This document shows positions 43,920 through 52,507 of a stretch of 64,000 bases of DNA, piece by piece. The stretch covers positions 3,038,001-3,102,000 of the forward strand of contig OZ223208.1 in assembly GCA_965140405.1 (NCBI GenBank), written 5' to 3'. The translations under genes and the position numbers were made by a program. Positions within the stretch are counted from its first letter, which is position 1, and every line of letters starts with the position of its first letter. The notes below the pieces were generated by a model, which was not told the DNA's origin, searched no databases, and worked only from the letters and a program-made list of their open reading frames with translations. The stretch comes from G963556115 sp963666605 (GTDB lineage Bacteria; Planctomycetota; SZUA-567).

Positions 43920-44913
43920 TTCTAAAATTCCATGTGAAGATTGCCCTGCACAAAGTGTAATTTCTTCAAAAAAGACTATAGTATCAGTAAGAGAAGACAA
44001 ATTTGGTAGCACTTTCCAAATAAAGTATACCCCGATTCTAAATAATAATAACGAGATAACTGGATTAATAGAAGCCATCCTTGATATTTCCGAACTCAAG
44101 CTCACAGAAAAAGCTCTTAGAATCAGCGAAAATAATTACAGGATGCTAATTGAAAACCAGAGTGATATAGTGATAAAGCTCAATCCTGCAGGAAAGATAC
44201 TCTTTGCGACAAAGTCATGTTGTGACTTTTTTGGAGTAGAAGAATCAGATTTTACCGGACACTCCTATCTTGAATTTACCGCCCCTGAGGATCACAAAGA
44301 AGCACTAGAAGCCATAAATTACTTTGCAAAAGATAGTATTGTTAAGCGTTTAGAACTACACCACCCAACACCTAGTGGCTTGCGCTGTGTAAGCTGGCAG
44401 CTATCAGTAGTACTGGACGACTCCGATGAAATCGACTACGTCATTGCAACTGGCTCAGATATCACCGATATTAAATTAGCAAATGAACAACTACAACACG
44501 TCCAAAAACTTGAAGCAATTGGCCAACTCGCTGGAGGAGTTGCTCACGATTTCAATAATATGCTAGGAGGCATTGTTGGCTACGCAGAGCTAATCATAAT
44601 GAAGAGTGGGGACAACAAAACTATCAAAGAGTATAGCAAGCAAATAATTGATACAGGTGAGAAAGCAGCAGAACTTACCCAGCAGCTTCTATCCTTTGCC
44701 CGCAAAGGGAAAGCGTCATCAACACCAATAGATGCTCATACGTCAATCAAGCGTGCGATTGATATTTTAAGCCGCAGTATTGATAAGAATGTAAAGATAG
44801 AGCTTGCTTTAAATGCAAAGAATTCAATGATCATAGGAGATCCTACTCAGATTCAAAAACACAATTCTCAACCTCGGTATCAATGCTCGAGATGCTATCG
44901 GAAACAATACTGA
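43843..44913 (+). CDS. Hybrid sensor histidine kinase, fragment 2 (PAS domains and HisKA)
   Basis: Meaningful sequence begins at about 43861 with TGRTNVIGLQC and a cysteine motif CEDCPA typical of a PAS subfamily. A further PAS follows (ENQSDIVIKLNPAGKILFAT). The dimerisation domain has EAIGQLAGGVAHDFNNMLGG, with the phospho-accepting histidine in the H-box AHDFNN. The ATPase domain starts but breaks at GDPTQIQ: the homologous continuation NTILNLGINARDAI is in the third frame. Removing one A from the five A at 44855-44859 restores it. The last 15 residues of this frame are spurious. Confidence 0.72.
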   Translation: MPSRRFYARTGRTNVIGLQCTQLMHNSKIPCEDCPAQSVISSKKTIVSVREDKFGSTFQIKYTPILNNNNEITGLIEAILDISELKLTEKALRISENNYRMLIENQSDIVIKLNPAGKILFATKSCCDFFGVEESDFTGHSYLEFTAPEDHKEALEAINYFAKDSIVKRLELHHPTPSGLRCVSWQLSVVLDDSDEIDYVIATGSDITDIKLANEQLQHVQKLEAIGQLAGGVAHDFNNMLGGIVGYAELIIMKSGDNKTIKEYSKQIIDTGEKAAELTQQLLSFARKGKASSTPIDAHTSIKRAIDILSRSIDKNVKIELALNAKNSMIIGDPTQIQKHNSQPRYQCSRCYRKQY

Positions 44914-45655
44914 AGGATGCTTCTCAATTGAAACAGCTACTATCAGCCTTTCAGAAGAATATTGCAGTAACAGTAATTTTGATATAACTCCTCAGGATTA
45001 TATTCTAATCAAAGCCAGAGATAACGGCATAGGCATGGAGAAAGAAGTATTAGAACATATCTTCGAACCATTCTTTACAACAAAGGAGATAGGGAAAGGT
45101 ACAGGGTTAGGACTTGCATCAATATTCGGGGCAGTCACCTCACACTTTGGTGCAATTACTGTTGATAGCGAGCCTGGGTTGGGTACAGAGTTTGATATAT
45201 TTTTACCGGTGATCGGCTATTACAGCGAGCTCCCTGACCCCGAAACATCAACAGACGTAATGAAGTTACTTTCAGGAGCACGTCATAAGGTTGTACTTGT
45301 AATAGATGATGAAGAGGTTATTCGTGAAGTAGCAAAATCCCTCCTCGAAAATTTAGGATATGATGTCCTTCTAGCAAAAGATGGCGTTGAAGGGATAGAT
45401 ATATTTATAGCAAATATGGATATCATATCTTTAGTTCTTTTAGATGTTATTATGCCTAGAATGGGTGGCAAAGAAACCTTGAAGAAGTTGATCAAGCTAG
45501 ACCCAAATGTAAATGTAATAATTGCTTCCGGCTTTAGTCAATCAGATAGAACTGAAGACTTCACCAGCATTGGAGCAAAGGCATTTATAAAAAAGCCTTA
45601 CAAACAGAGAGAGCTGCTGGATATCATTAAAAAAATCTTACCGGCATCTGATTAA
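44858..45655 (+). CDS. Hybrid sensor histidine kinase, fragment 3 (ATPase domain and receiver)
   Basis: From 44858 this frame reads the rest of the HATPase_c domain: NLGINARDAIG (N box), ARDNGIGM (G1), a PFFTTKEIGKGTGLGL segment (F and G2 boxes). A receiver domain follows with the acidic pair IDDEE, phospho-acceptor aspartate in VLLDVIMPRMGG and the lysine in FIKKPY. The first in-frame ATG (45035) lies inside the ATPase domain, so independent translation is unlikely. Together the three fragments form a PBP-TM-PAS3-HisKA-HATPase-REC kinase. Confidence 0.75.
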   Translation, partial: NTILNLGINARDAIGNNTEGCFSIETATISLSEEYCSNSNFDITPQDYILIKARDNGIGMEKEVLEHIFEPFFTTKEIGKGTGLGLASIFGAVTSHFGAITVDSEPGLGTEFDIFLPVIGYYSELPDPETSTDVMKLLSGARHKVVLVIDDEEVIREVAKSLLENLGYDVLLAKDGVEGIDIFIANMDIISLVLLDVIMPRMGGKETLKKLIKLDPNVNVIIASGFSQSDRTEDFTSIGAKAFIKKPYKQRELLDIIKKILPASD

Positions 45656-45720
45656 GTTTCTATTTTGATATGTTATATTCTAATATTTTATTATAAAAAT
45701 CACCATATCACCAGTATAAT

Positions 45721-45759
45721 AATAGTAGGCTCACAGGAGACTGTAAGCCTACTATTTTT
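45721..45759 (+). terminator. Terminator after the sensor kinase gene
   Basis: A 16-bp stem with one mismatch (45721-45736 with 45741-45756, loop GAGA) runs into a short T tract. Confidence 0.8.
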
Positions 45760-45782
45760 ATATAATTATGAAGAAAGGTAAT

Positions 45783-46946
45783 ATGGATTTTTATAGAAAG
45801 AGTACTATTCAAGTAACCTGTGAGAAGGGTCTAGTTCCTTGGTTAGAAGATGAGCTTAAAGGGGCGAATGAGAAGATTATTCGCAAACATAAGACAGGAT
45901 TAGAGCTTGAGGGTACCCTTATAGACTGTATCCGCTTGAATCTATTCACCCGTACTGCCTACAGCGTGTTATACCTTTTAAGAGAATTCAAAGCAAATAC
46001 TCCAGACGAATTATACAATGAGGCAAAAAAGATTCCGTGGCACGGTATAATCCCTAACGACAGCTATTTCAGTATAACCACAAATGTACAAAATGAGTCC
46101 ATACATGACACCCGCTTCCCAAGCCTCAAGCTCAAAGACGCCATAGTTGACAAGATCAAAGAAGAGACAGGCGAACGACCTGACTCTGGTAAGGAACGTC
46201 ACCGTATTGTAATCACTTTGAACTGGTATTATGACAAGGTATGGATATATATCAATACGAGTGGTCGCAAGCTCTCCGACCGTGGCTACCGAAAGATGCC
46301 TCACACAGCACCACTTAGAGAGACACTTGCAGCTTCTATAATTCGAGCCAGCGGCTACACTGGAGAGACTCCATTTATTAACCCGATGTGCGGTAGTGGT
46401 ACTCTAGCTATTGAAGCGGCAATGCTTGCACGTGGAAATTACCCACAGATCAACCGGGACAATTTCTGCTTCATGCATCTGAACGGCTTCAAGCCAGAAT
46501 TTTATACAGAGAGACGTGATCTATCATTAAAGTCCCGTGAAGGAGTCTCCCTGCCTCTAAAGCCTATTATCGCCTCCGATCACGACCCCGAGGCCATACG
46601 TTCTGCACAGATCAACGCCAGCACAGCTGGAGTTGAAGACCTTATTGAATTTATAGAGTGTGACTTCTCTGAGACCCCTATCCCAGAAGGTGATCGAGGA
46701 ACGATAATACTCAACCCAGAATATGGTGAGAGACTTGGTGAATTTAGTGAGTTACAATCCAAGTACCGAAGGATAGGTGACTGGCTAAAGCAAAGCTGTA
46801 GTGGGTATAAAGGTTACATCTTTACTGGTAATATCGACCTAGGAAAACAGGTAGGACTCAAAGCAAGCAGACGTTTTGAATTCTTCAATGGTAATATCGA
46901 TTGCCGTCTACTAAAGTATGATCTATACGATGGCAGCAAGAGGTAA
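45783..46946 (+). CDS. THUMP-domain rRNA methyltransferase, RlmL-like
   Basis: I take the ATG at 45783 after GAAAGG (387 residues); the ATG at 45768 has no ribosome site. An N-terminal ferredoxin-like and THUMP module (QVTCEKGLVPWLEDEL onward) recruits RNA. The class I methyltransferase domain has PLRETLAASIIRASGY, a SAM motif NPMCGSGTLAIEAAMLARG and an IASDHDPEAIRSAQ acidic loop. E. coli RlmL makes m2G2445 in 23S rRNA. Motif IV, normally NPPYGER, reads NPEYGER (CCA GAA). The second Pro shapes the target-base pocket, so the change is odd. RlmK, fused in E. coli, is absent, as in many bacteria. Confidence 0.85.
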   Translation: MDFYRKSTIQVTCEKGLVPWLEDELKGANEKIIRKHKTGLELEGTLIDCIRLNLFTRTAYSVLYLLREFKANTPDELYNEAKKIPWHGIIPNDSYFSITTNVQNESIHDTRFPSLKLKDAIVDKIKEETGERPDSGKERHRIVITLNWYYDKVWIYINTSGRKLSDRGYRKMPHTAPLRETLAASIIRASGYTGETPFINPMCGSGTLAIEAAMLARGNYPQINRDNFCFMHLNGFKPEFYTERRDLSLKSREGVSLPLKPIIASDHDPEAIRSAQINASTAGVEDLIEFIECDFSETPIPEGDRGTIILNPEYGERLGEFSELQSKYRRIGDWLKQSCSGYKGYIFTGNIDLGKQVGLKASRRFEFFNGNIDCRLLKYDLYDGSKR

Positions 46947-46961
46947 TAAGGATAATAAATC

Positions 46962-47019
46962 AGTATAATTTTAAAGGATGTAGCTGACAATTGACAGCTA
47001 CATCCTTTAAAATTATACT
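46962..47019. terminator. Bidirectional terminator between rlmL-like gene and nitroreductase
   Basis: A perfect 25-bp stem (46962-46986 with 46995-47019, 8-base loop) separates converging genes. T/A tracts lie on both sides. Confidence 0.92.
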
Positions 47020-47039
47020 ATTAGCTAATATGACAAATT

Positions 47040-47873
47040 TTAGATATAATTAATTTTCGCCAAATAATCACGATTTGCCGTTCTAGCAAAATGAATATCT
47101 GGATACCCAAAGAGCATACAATAATAATCTGAAGCTCCTGGAGTCAATAATTTTTCCTTATACTCCGGCAAAAGCTCGAGTGATAACTTGAGTAATCCAC
47201 ACCAAGTAGTACCAAGACCACTAGCATTTGCCACTAGTTCAAAATAACTCAGAGCTATAGCAATATCTATCATTCTACAAAATGGGACATCCTCAGGAGC
47301 AGAGACAATAAGAGCATGCGGAGCAGTTCTAAATACTCCATCAATCTTATGCTTTTTCCATGGTTCAACAGCAGCATTTTCAAGATATGAAGCCTGAGGG
47401 GGAAGCCCTTCACTCTCTTGAAGTGATATAAGTCCTTCCATAATACCATCACGGATCTTATTCATTTTATCAATATCATCAATAACATCAAATCTCAAAG
47501 CAGTATTATTCACAGCTGTTGGACAGTTATATGCAGAAAGAAGAAGTTTTTCTATAAGCTTCTTGTCAACGTTTTCCTGCTTGTATTTTCTAGTACTCCT
47601 TCTTCCTCTAATAAGTGCATCAAGGCTCTCAACAGACGGCAGTACCTCTGCACTAAGCTCAACACTATCGACCTCAGGATTGAGACCAAATATCGAGATA
47701 GCACCAGTAGGACAGAGCGTATAGCAATGCTGGCACTTCATACACTTTACTTCATCTTCCTGCTTAATTTGTGGAAGTCCTCCATCGGTCATTTTTATAA
47801 TTCTTGTCGGGCAATCCTTTACACATGCACCGCATTTGACACATTTCTCACTATCAATTTTGAATTCCAACAT
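47040..47873 (-). CDS. Ferredoxin-nitroreductase fusion protein
   Basis: The 277-residue protein has two [4Fe-4S] motifs at its start (CVKCGACVKDCP near residue 11 and CMKCQHCYTLCP near residue 44), then a nitroreductase flavin domain from about residue 80 (RGRRSTRKYK, the FMN-phosphate arginine motif, and SGLGTTWCG). Ferredoxin-fed nitroreductases reduce nitro, quinone or flavin substrates in anaerobes. CAAGGAG precedes the ATG. It lies 33 bases after gcvPA and probably shares its transcript, in the place where gcvPB usually sits. A link to glycine metabolism is not known. Confidence 0.88.
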   Translation of the reverse strand: MLEFKIDSEKCVKCGACVKDCPTRIIKMTDGGLPQIKQEDEVKCMKCQHCYTLCPTGAISIFGLNPEVDSVELSAEVLPSVESLDALIRGRRSTRKYKQENVDKKLIEKLLLSAYNCPTAVNNTALRFDVIDDIDKMNKIRDGIMEGLISLQESEGLPPQASYLENAAVEPWKKHKIDGVFRTAPHALIVSAPEDVPFCRMIDIAIALSYFELVANASGLGTTWCGLLKLSLELLPEYKEKLLTPGASDYYCMLFGYPDIHFARTANRDYLAKINYI

Positions 47874-47906
47874 AATCTATATCTCCTTGCAAATCTACAA
47901 ATAAAT

Positions 47907-49253
47907 CTAATTAGCCAACCATTCACGAATTCTAAGCGCATATAGATCGATATCACGTCTAGAATTAAGTTCCGTGACAGCAACAAGCAGACAATCAGAT
48001 AGTTCATCATACCAACGGTCAAGTCTGATACCCGGTTCAAAAGACTGCCCCATACGTCTAAATAAATCCATAACAGGCTTCTTGAAGCGGATTACAAATT
48101 CATTATAGTGTGACCCTGTAAATACCAGTTCTGCCCCATCTATCTCTCCAAGAACATTCCGAGCATACTCTGCCTTTTGTAGACATAGCTCAGATACCTT
48201 TTTAAAGCCATGTTTTCCCATCACAGAGACATATGCCAGTGCTCTTAGAGCGCATAGAGCTTGATTTGAACAGATATTACTGGTTGCTCTCTCGCGTTTT
48301 ATATGCTGTTCTCTAGCTTGTAAAGTCAGAACAAAGCCACGCTTTCCATCCTTATCAACAGTCTCGCCAACCATTCTTCCAGGTATTTTACGAAGAAGTT
48401 TTTTTGTAGCAGTTATAAATCCAAGATATGGTCCACCATAGTTCAGAGGCATACCTAAAGGCTGTCCCTCACCTACAGCAATATCAGCACCCATCTCTTG
48501 AGGTGTCTTTAAGACTCCTAGAGCAATCGGATTTACTATCATTACTAGTAGAGTTTTATTCTTATGAAGCTCTTCAGCAAGCCTTGTATAATCACATACT
48601 CTGCCAAAGAAGTCAGGGTACTGCACAATAACCGCCGCAGTATCTTTATCAGTTTTAGATAGTAGTTTATCGATACTCTCTTCAGGAGTAGGAGAGTATG
48701 GTAACTGCTCCATCCCAATCATAGCATTCCTACCATAACTATCCATCACCTCACGATAATGAGGGTTGATAGAACTATCGTAGAGAATATTACTTCTTTT
48801 AGTATGATTCACCGCCATCACAGCAGCCTCATATACGGCTGTAGCACCATCATATAAAGATGCATTAGAGACATCCATGCCAGTTATGCGAGATATTGCT
48901 GTCTGGTATTCAAATATAGCTTGTAACATACCTTGGCTTATCTCTGGCTGGTATGGTGTATATGCAGTGTATAGCTCGCTCTTACCACAGAGTTCATCAA
49001 CAGCTGCAGGTATATGGTGGTTGTATGCTCCTCCACCTATAAAGTATCCGCCAGAGCGCATTGGATAACGATTACTCGACTCTAGATCCTTCATATGCTC
49101 AAGCAGCTCCATCTCGCTCATGGCTTTAGGTAGATCAAGTTTAAAATTCTTCAATGAACTCGGGATATCAGCGAAAAGCTCATCAATGCTCTCCACACCT
49201 ATAGCTTCCAACATTTTCTGCTTATCATCTTCAGTATGCGGTATATACGACAT
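47907..49253 (-). CDS. gcvPA: Glycine dehydrogenase (decarboxylating) subunit 1
   Basis: The ATG ending at 49253 follows AGGAGATGTA, giving 448 residues, the normal length of the split P-protein subunit 1; the longer frame is not used. It starts MSYIPHTEDDKQ and has AYTPYQPEISQG and the VGEGQPLGMPLNYGGPYLG stretch, all typical of GcvPA. With subunit 2 it decarboxylates glycine on pyridoxal phosphate and passes aminomethyl to GcvH. Subunit 2 (gcvPB), which carries the PLP lysine, is not in the window. A terminator separates it from gcvH upstream. Confidence 0.93.
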   Translation of the reverse strand: MSYIPHTEDDKQKMLEAIGVESIDELFADIPSSLKNFKLDLPKAMSEMELLEHMKDLESSNRYPMRSGGYFIGGGAYNHHIPAAVDELCGKSELYTAYTPYQPEISQGMLQAIFEYQTAISRITGMDVSNASLYDGATAVYEAAVMAVNHTKRSNILYDSSINPHYREVMDSYGRNAMIGMEQLPYSPTPEESIDKLLSKTDKDTAAVIVQYPDFFGRVCDYTRLAEELHKNKTLLVMIVNPIALGVLKTPQEMGADIAVGEGQPLGMPLNYGGPYLGFITATKKLLRKIPGRMVGETVDKDGKRGFVLTLQAREQHIKRERATSNICSNQALCALRALAYVSVMGKHGFKKVSELCLQKAEYARNVLGEIDGAELVFTGSHYNEFVIRFKKPVMDLFRRMGQSFEPGIRLDRWYDELSDCLLVAVTELNSRRDIDLYALRIREWLAN

Positions 49254-49363
49254 TACATCTCCTAGAGCAAAATAACTTTTATAACTACAATAAATATAAA
49301 TATTAATACTAATAATATCTAAATACGCATAGCAATCAATGTGTTTTAACAATGAAGTTTATT

Positions 49364-49400
49364 AAAAAAGTAGAGGGCTGGAGACCATCCAACCCCCTAC
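49364..49400 (-). terminator. Terminator after gcvH
   Basis: On the minus strand a 13-bp stem with two G-U pairs (49370-49382 with 49388-49400) is followed by six T. It stands between gcvH and gcvPA. Confidence 0.85.
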
Positions 49401-49475
49401 AAGTGAATAAATATATATGATATGGCCAATAAGTATCTAGGCACAACTTCTACCATATTAGTAAAACATAAAAAT

Positions 49476-49856
49476 CTATGCTATATAATCCTCATAGTCT
49501 TCAGCGTTCATCAAGTTATCGATTTCACTTTTGTCAGTAAACTCCATCTTGAATATCCACCCAGCACCATAACAGTCGCTATTTACAGCTCCTGGCTCAT
49601 CTTCTAGCTCAGTATTGACCTCAATTATCTCACCTGAAAGAGGTGCAAATACAGGTGAAGACGCTTTGACCGACTCGATAGTACAGACCTCATCACCTTC
49701 CCCAAATTCAGCCTCATCTTCTGGCAACTCTACAAAAGTAATATCACCCAACTCATCTTGAGCATGATCTGTAATTCCTACAGTTGCCACATTCTCCTCA
49801 ATCAGAACCCACTCATGATCTTTTGAATAGAGAAGCTCCGCATCAACCTCACTCAT
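49476..49856 (-). CDS. gcvH: Glycine cleavage system H protein
   Basis: The 126-residue lipoyl carrier has the standard start (DAELLYSKDHEWV) and the lipoyl-lysine motif ESVKASSPV near residue 63. It shuttles the aminomethyl group between P, T and L proteins. TTGGAG precedes the ATG. It lies 246 bases after gcvT in the same direction. Confidence 0.96.
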   Translation of the reverse strand: MSEVDAELLYSKDHEWVLIEENVATVGITDHAQDELGDITFVELPEDEAEFGEGDEVCTIESVKASSPVFAPLSGEIIEVNTELEDEPGAVNSDCYGAGWIFKMEFTDKSEIDNLMNAEDYEDYIA

Positions 49857-50102
49857 TATATTTCTCCAACTCCAATTTTTTTAAACAACAATAAATAAAC
49901 TACTTCTCAAATGTATAAATATACCCAATATCCCTTTTTGTCAAGATGATTTTTTATTTTAGAGTATAAGAAAAAATTCCCTTAGCTATACAAAAAAAAA
50001 CCAACCTTTTCTCCAACAAAGACATAAAATATAACGCTCTTAATACCAACAAGTTAACCCTATAACAAACAAATGCGTAGCTATATAGCGTAATATAAAA
50101 AT

Positions 50103-51218
50103 CTATTTAATAATAGCTCTTAATTCGTCTGTTTTAAAGAAAGGTAATTCTACTATTTTAGCTGGTATCATTTTCTTTCCTAACTTAATCTCAATATTAG
50201 CACCAATTATACCAATATCATCCTGAACATACCCAAGAGCAATACTCCCACCAACAAATATTCCCGGCCCACCTGAGGTAACATATCCTATCTTTTTACC
50301 GTCAAGGTATATAAGACTCCCTTCTCTAGCAACCCTCTTACTTTCAACATCAATACCAACCAATTTATTCTTCTTTTTTCCGCTTTTAGAGTACTCGCCT
50401 AGTATATCTTTTCCTAAAAAGTCTTCCGGTTTATCAAGACTTACCAACTTTGTATACCCAGTCATAAGAGGATTTACATCAAGCGAAAGTTCGTGACCAT
50501 ACAGAGGTAGCCCTGCTTCTAAGCGCAATGTATCTCGAGCACCAAGACCACAAGGGCAAATCCCAAATTCTTTACCAGCCTCACACGAGTAGTACCACAT
50601 CTGCCCAAGAGCATCAGCATCTACAAAGATCTCAACTCCAGCTGAACCTGTATATCCTGATCTGCTGAGTATCATAGTAGCTCCCTGCCACTCAGTCATT
50701 ATAAAAGAGTAAAAAGTCATAGTCCTAAAATCGAATCCAGTAACCTTTTCAACAACTTTGTACGCTAATGGCCCTTGGATATCGATCTTACCTGTACTTG
50801 CAGACTGGTCTTCAAGCACTGCTCCCTCTGGAAGAGTTTTTAAAAGTAGCTCAAAATCACCTTCAATATCACCAGCATTGACACATATCATTGCTTCTTG
50901 ATCACTGATCAGGAAGACAACGACATCATCCTTCACTCCAGCATTCTCGTTACAGATAAAACTATAGCGCATTCTGCCAGCCTTGAGCTTTGTAAAATCT
51001 CCAACAAGCATCTTGTTTAATGCAACTCTAACATTTGAAGAAACCAGAGCAAACTCTCCCATATGAGCTGTGTCAAAAATCCCCACCCCTTCACGTACAG
51101 CCATATGTTCTTTTATAATCCCAGTTTTATACTGCACAGGCATATTCCAGCCATTAAAGTCAATCATTTTTGCCTCAAGTTCTGAATGGGCTGGGAATAG
51201 TGGAGTATTTTTACTCAT
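50103..51218 (-). CDS. gcvT: Glycine cleavage system T protein (aminomethyltransferase)
   Basis: The 371-residue protein has the GcvT features: FNGWNMPVQYKTGIIKEH near residue 19, GIFDTAHMGEF near residue 46, RSGYTGSAGVEIF near residue 195 and the barrel KLVGIDVESKRVAREG near residue 290. It transfers the methylene group to tetrahydrofolate, releasing ammonia. AAAAGGA precedes the ATG. No glycine riboswitch is recognisable upstream. Confidence 0.95.
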   Translation of the reverse strand: MSKNTPLFPAHSELEAKMIDFNGWNMPVQYKTGIIKEHMAVREGVGIFDTAHMGEFALVSSNVRVALNKMLVGDFTKLKAGRMRYSFICNENAGVKDDVVVFLISDQEAMICVNAGDIEGDFELLLKTLPEGAVLEDQSASTGKIDIQGPLAYKVVEKVTGFDFRTMTFYSFIMTEWQGATMILSRSGYTGSAGVEIFVDADALGQMWYYSCEAGKEFGICPCGLGARDTLRLEAGLPLYGHELSLDVNPLMTGYTKLVSLDKPEDFLGKDILGEYSKSGKKKNKLVGIDVESKRVAREGSLIYLDGKKIGYVTSGGPGIFVGGSIALGYVQDDIGIIGANIEIKLGKKMIPAKIVELPFFKTDELRAIIK

Positions 51219-51485
51219 TTTTGTTCCTTTTCAATATATAACCGAATCAATGCAAAAATTTATTATACTAATAAATTGGCCATTGAAAACTCTGTTTTTT
51301 TGAAAACCCTTAAAAATAGTATAAATGATATAATGAAATAACTAACCTCAGAACACCAATATACATAATTTGCTATCATTTTCGACATATTTGACAATAC
51401 CCAGTAATACTACTTATTTTTTAAGTAACTGCAAAAAGCCAAGTAATCTATTAGTATATAAAATAACTTTAAAGTAAAAGCTCCA
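51219..51485 (-). other. Region upstream of gcvT, with a candidate promoter
   Basis: On the minus strand TTTTCA (51284-51289), 16 bases and a perfect TATAAT (51262-51267) lie about 45-70 bases before the gcvT start. The -10 sits inside an 8-bp inverted repeat (51257-51264 with 51270-51277). No other gene or RNA is seen here. Confidence 0.4.
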
Positions 51486-51521
51486 AAAAAAAAAAGATCA
51501 GAACTCCCAAAGGAGTTCTGA
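51486..51521 (-). terminator. Terminator after the 98-residue unknown gene
   Basis: A perfect 10-bp stem (51498-51507 with 51512-51521, 4-base loop) is followed on the minus strand by a run of ten T. Confidence 0.88.
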
Positions 51522-51559
51522 CCAAAATAATTTTCCCCACAAGTACTACCCAACCATCC

Positions 51560-51856
51560 TCAGACCAAAGGCTGCTCTTCCTTAGGTAGATTTACATCTA
51601 CACCCAAGGCGATAAGTTTATCAAGCCTTCTACGCTCTCTTTCACGCAAGATAACCTCATCCGACTCATCACACCAATCCAGAACAAATTCAAAGTCCCT
51701 TGCAGCTTCAAGAGAGATAAGATTTGGAATCACTCTTCTGTTCTTCCAATGCTTACGAAATAGTTTATCCCTCTTTTGTACTACTCCACTTCGCCATTTT
51801 ACTACGTCTTCTTGTGCAAACCCAAAACAACCAGCACCCATACCATCAGACTCCAT
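51560..51856 (-). CDS. Small protein of unknown function
   Basis: I do not recognise this gene. From the ATG ending at 51856 it gives 98 residues; a longer reading from a GTG at 51916 adds an N-terminus rich in Trp, Cys and Leu with no better ribosome site. The protein is charged, with a basic middle (KRDKLFRKHWKNRR) and an acidic then basic C-terminal helix (DESDEVILRERERRR), and looks soluble and helical. The strong terminator just downstream supports a real transcribed gene. Confidence 0.5.
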   Translation of the reverse strand: MESDGMGAGCFGFAQEDVVKWRSGVVQKRDKLFRKHWKNRRVIPNLISLEAARDFEFVLDWCDESDEVILRERERRRLDKLIALGVDVNLPKEEQPLV

Positions 51857-52205
51857 AAATTCCACCCAAACATATCTACGCAAAGCACAACACAAAATAA
51901 GTAACCATCTCCACACATGCTCAGTCCGGTGTTTTCAAATATTTCAAGCCCTGATCCCACACGACGAATGACTCGAATTACCCGTCCCAACTTTAACCGG
52001 AAGCTATTTAATATAACGATAGCGAGAATCTAATAGAATTCAAGTCTTTTTTTCGATAAAAGTTGTTTTTTTTAAAAACTATTTAGTTACAATTTAGGGA
52101 ATCTTTTTTTACATTGCATATAAACCATAAAATATAGAGAACAACCAGCAAAAATATCTATATATTGTTATCTATGCTTCGGTACAATATTTTGAAAATA
52201 TTTGT
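51857..52205. other. Intergenic stretch between two small genes
   Basis: The interval upstream of the 98-residue gene is AT-rich toward 52200. Apart from an 8-bp inverted repeat (AATATTTT with AAAATATT near 52186-52202) I see no supported feature. Confidence 0.35.
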
Positions 52206-52247
52206 AAAAAAATACGCTATTATCTCCATACCGAAGATAATAGCGTA
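52206..52247 (-). terminator. Terminator after the 36-residue basic protein gene
   Basis: A perfect 13-bp stem (52213-52225 with 52235-52247, 9-base loop) is followed by seven T on the minus strand. Confidence 0.88.
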
Positions 52248-52282
52248 AATTAGTAAAGTTTGAAGATATATGTTACTACATA

Positions 52283-52393
52283 TTATCTGCGAGCAGTCTT
52301 CTTAGCTTTAGGCAAAGAACCGCCCTTATGCAACCAACGACCACGAGGTACACCACGGCGTGTTGCGTGAGGTTTACAACGAGAATGAGCCAT
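52283..52393 (-). CDS. 36-residue highly basic protein, possibly ribosome-associated
   Basis: This gene, too short for common gene finders, starts with AAGGAGAGACAA and ATG and ends 36 codons later in TAA. The product begins MAHSRCKPHATRRG and ends PKAKKTARR: about 13 Lys/Arg, four His, no acidic residue at all. This composition and length resemble the small ribosomal proteins (bL34, bL36, bTHX), but I cannot match it to any of them. A perfect ribosome site and its own terminator 36 bases downstream suggest strong expression of a single-gene unit. Confidence 0.65.
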   Translation of the reverse strand: MAHSRCKPHATRRGVPRGRWLHKGGSLPKAKKTARR

Positions 52394-52507
52394 TTGTCTC
52401 TCCTTATTATGTAAAATAAAAATCCAATAGAATTAAAATTAAGAGTATAAATACTAGTCAGAAGCCATACTTCTGTCAAGTAGTTTTAAGCTTATAAATA
52501 AAATAAA

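Noticed and set aside
51219..51485. Glycine riboswitch before gcvT
   Set aside because: Neither the paired aptamer arrangement nor conserved glycine-aptamer cores can be seen on the minus strand.
52276..52479. 67-residue minus-strand frame overlapping the small basic protein
   Set aside because: It has no ribosome site, starts in the upstream intergenic DNA and is out of frame with the 36-residue gene that has perfect signals.
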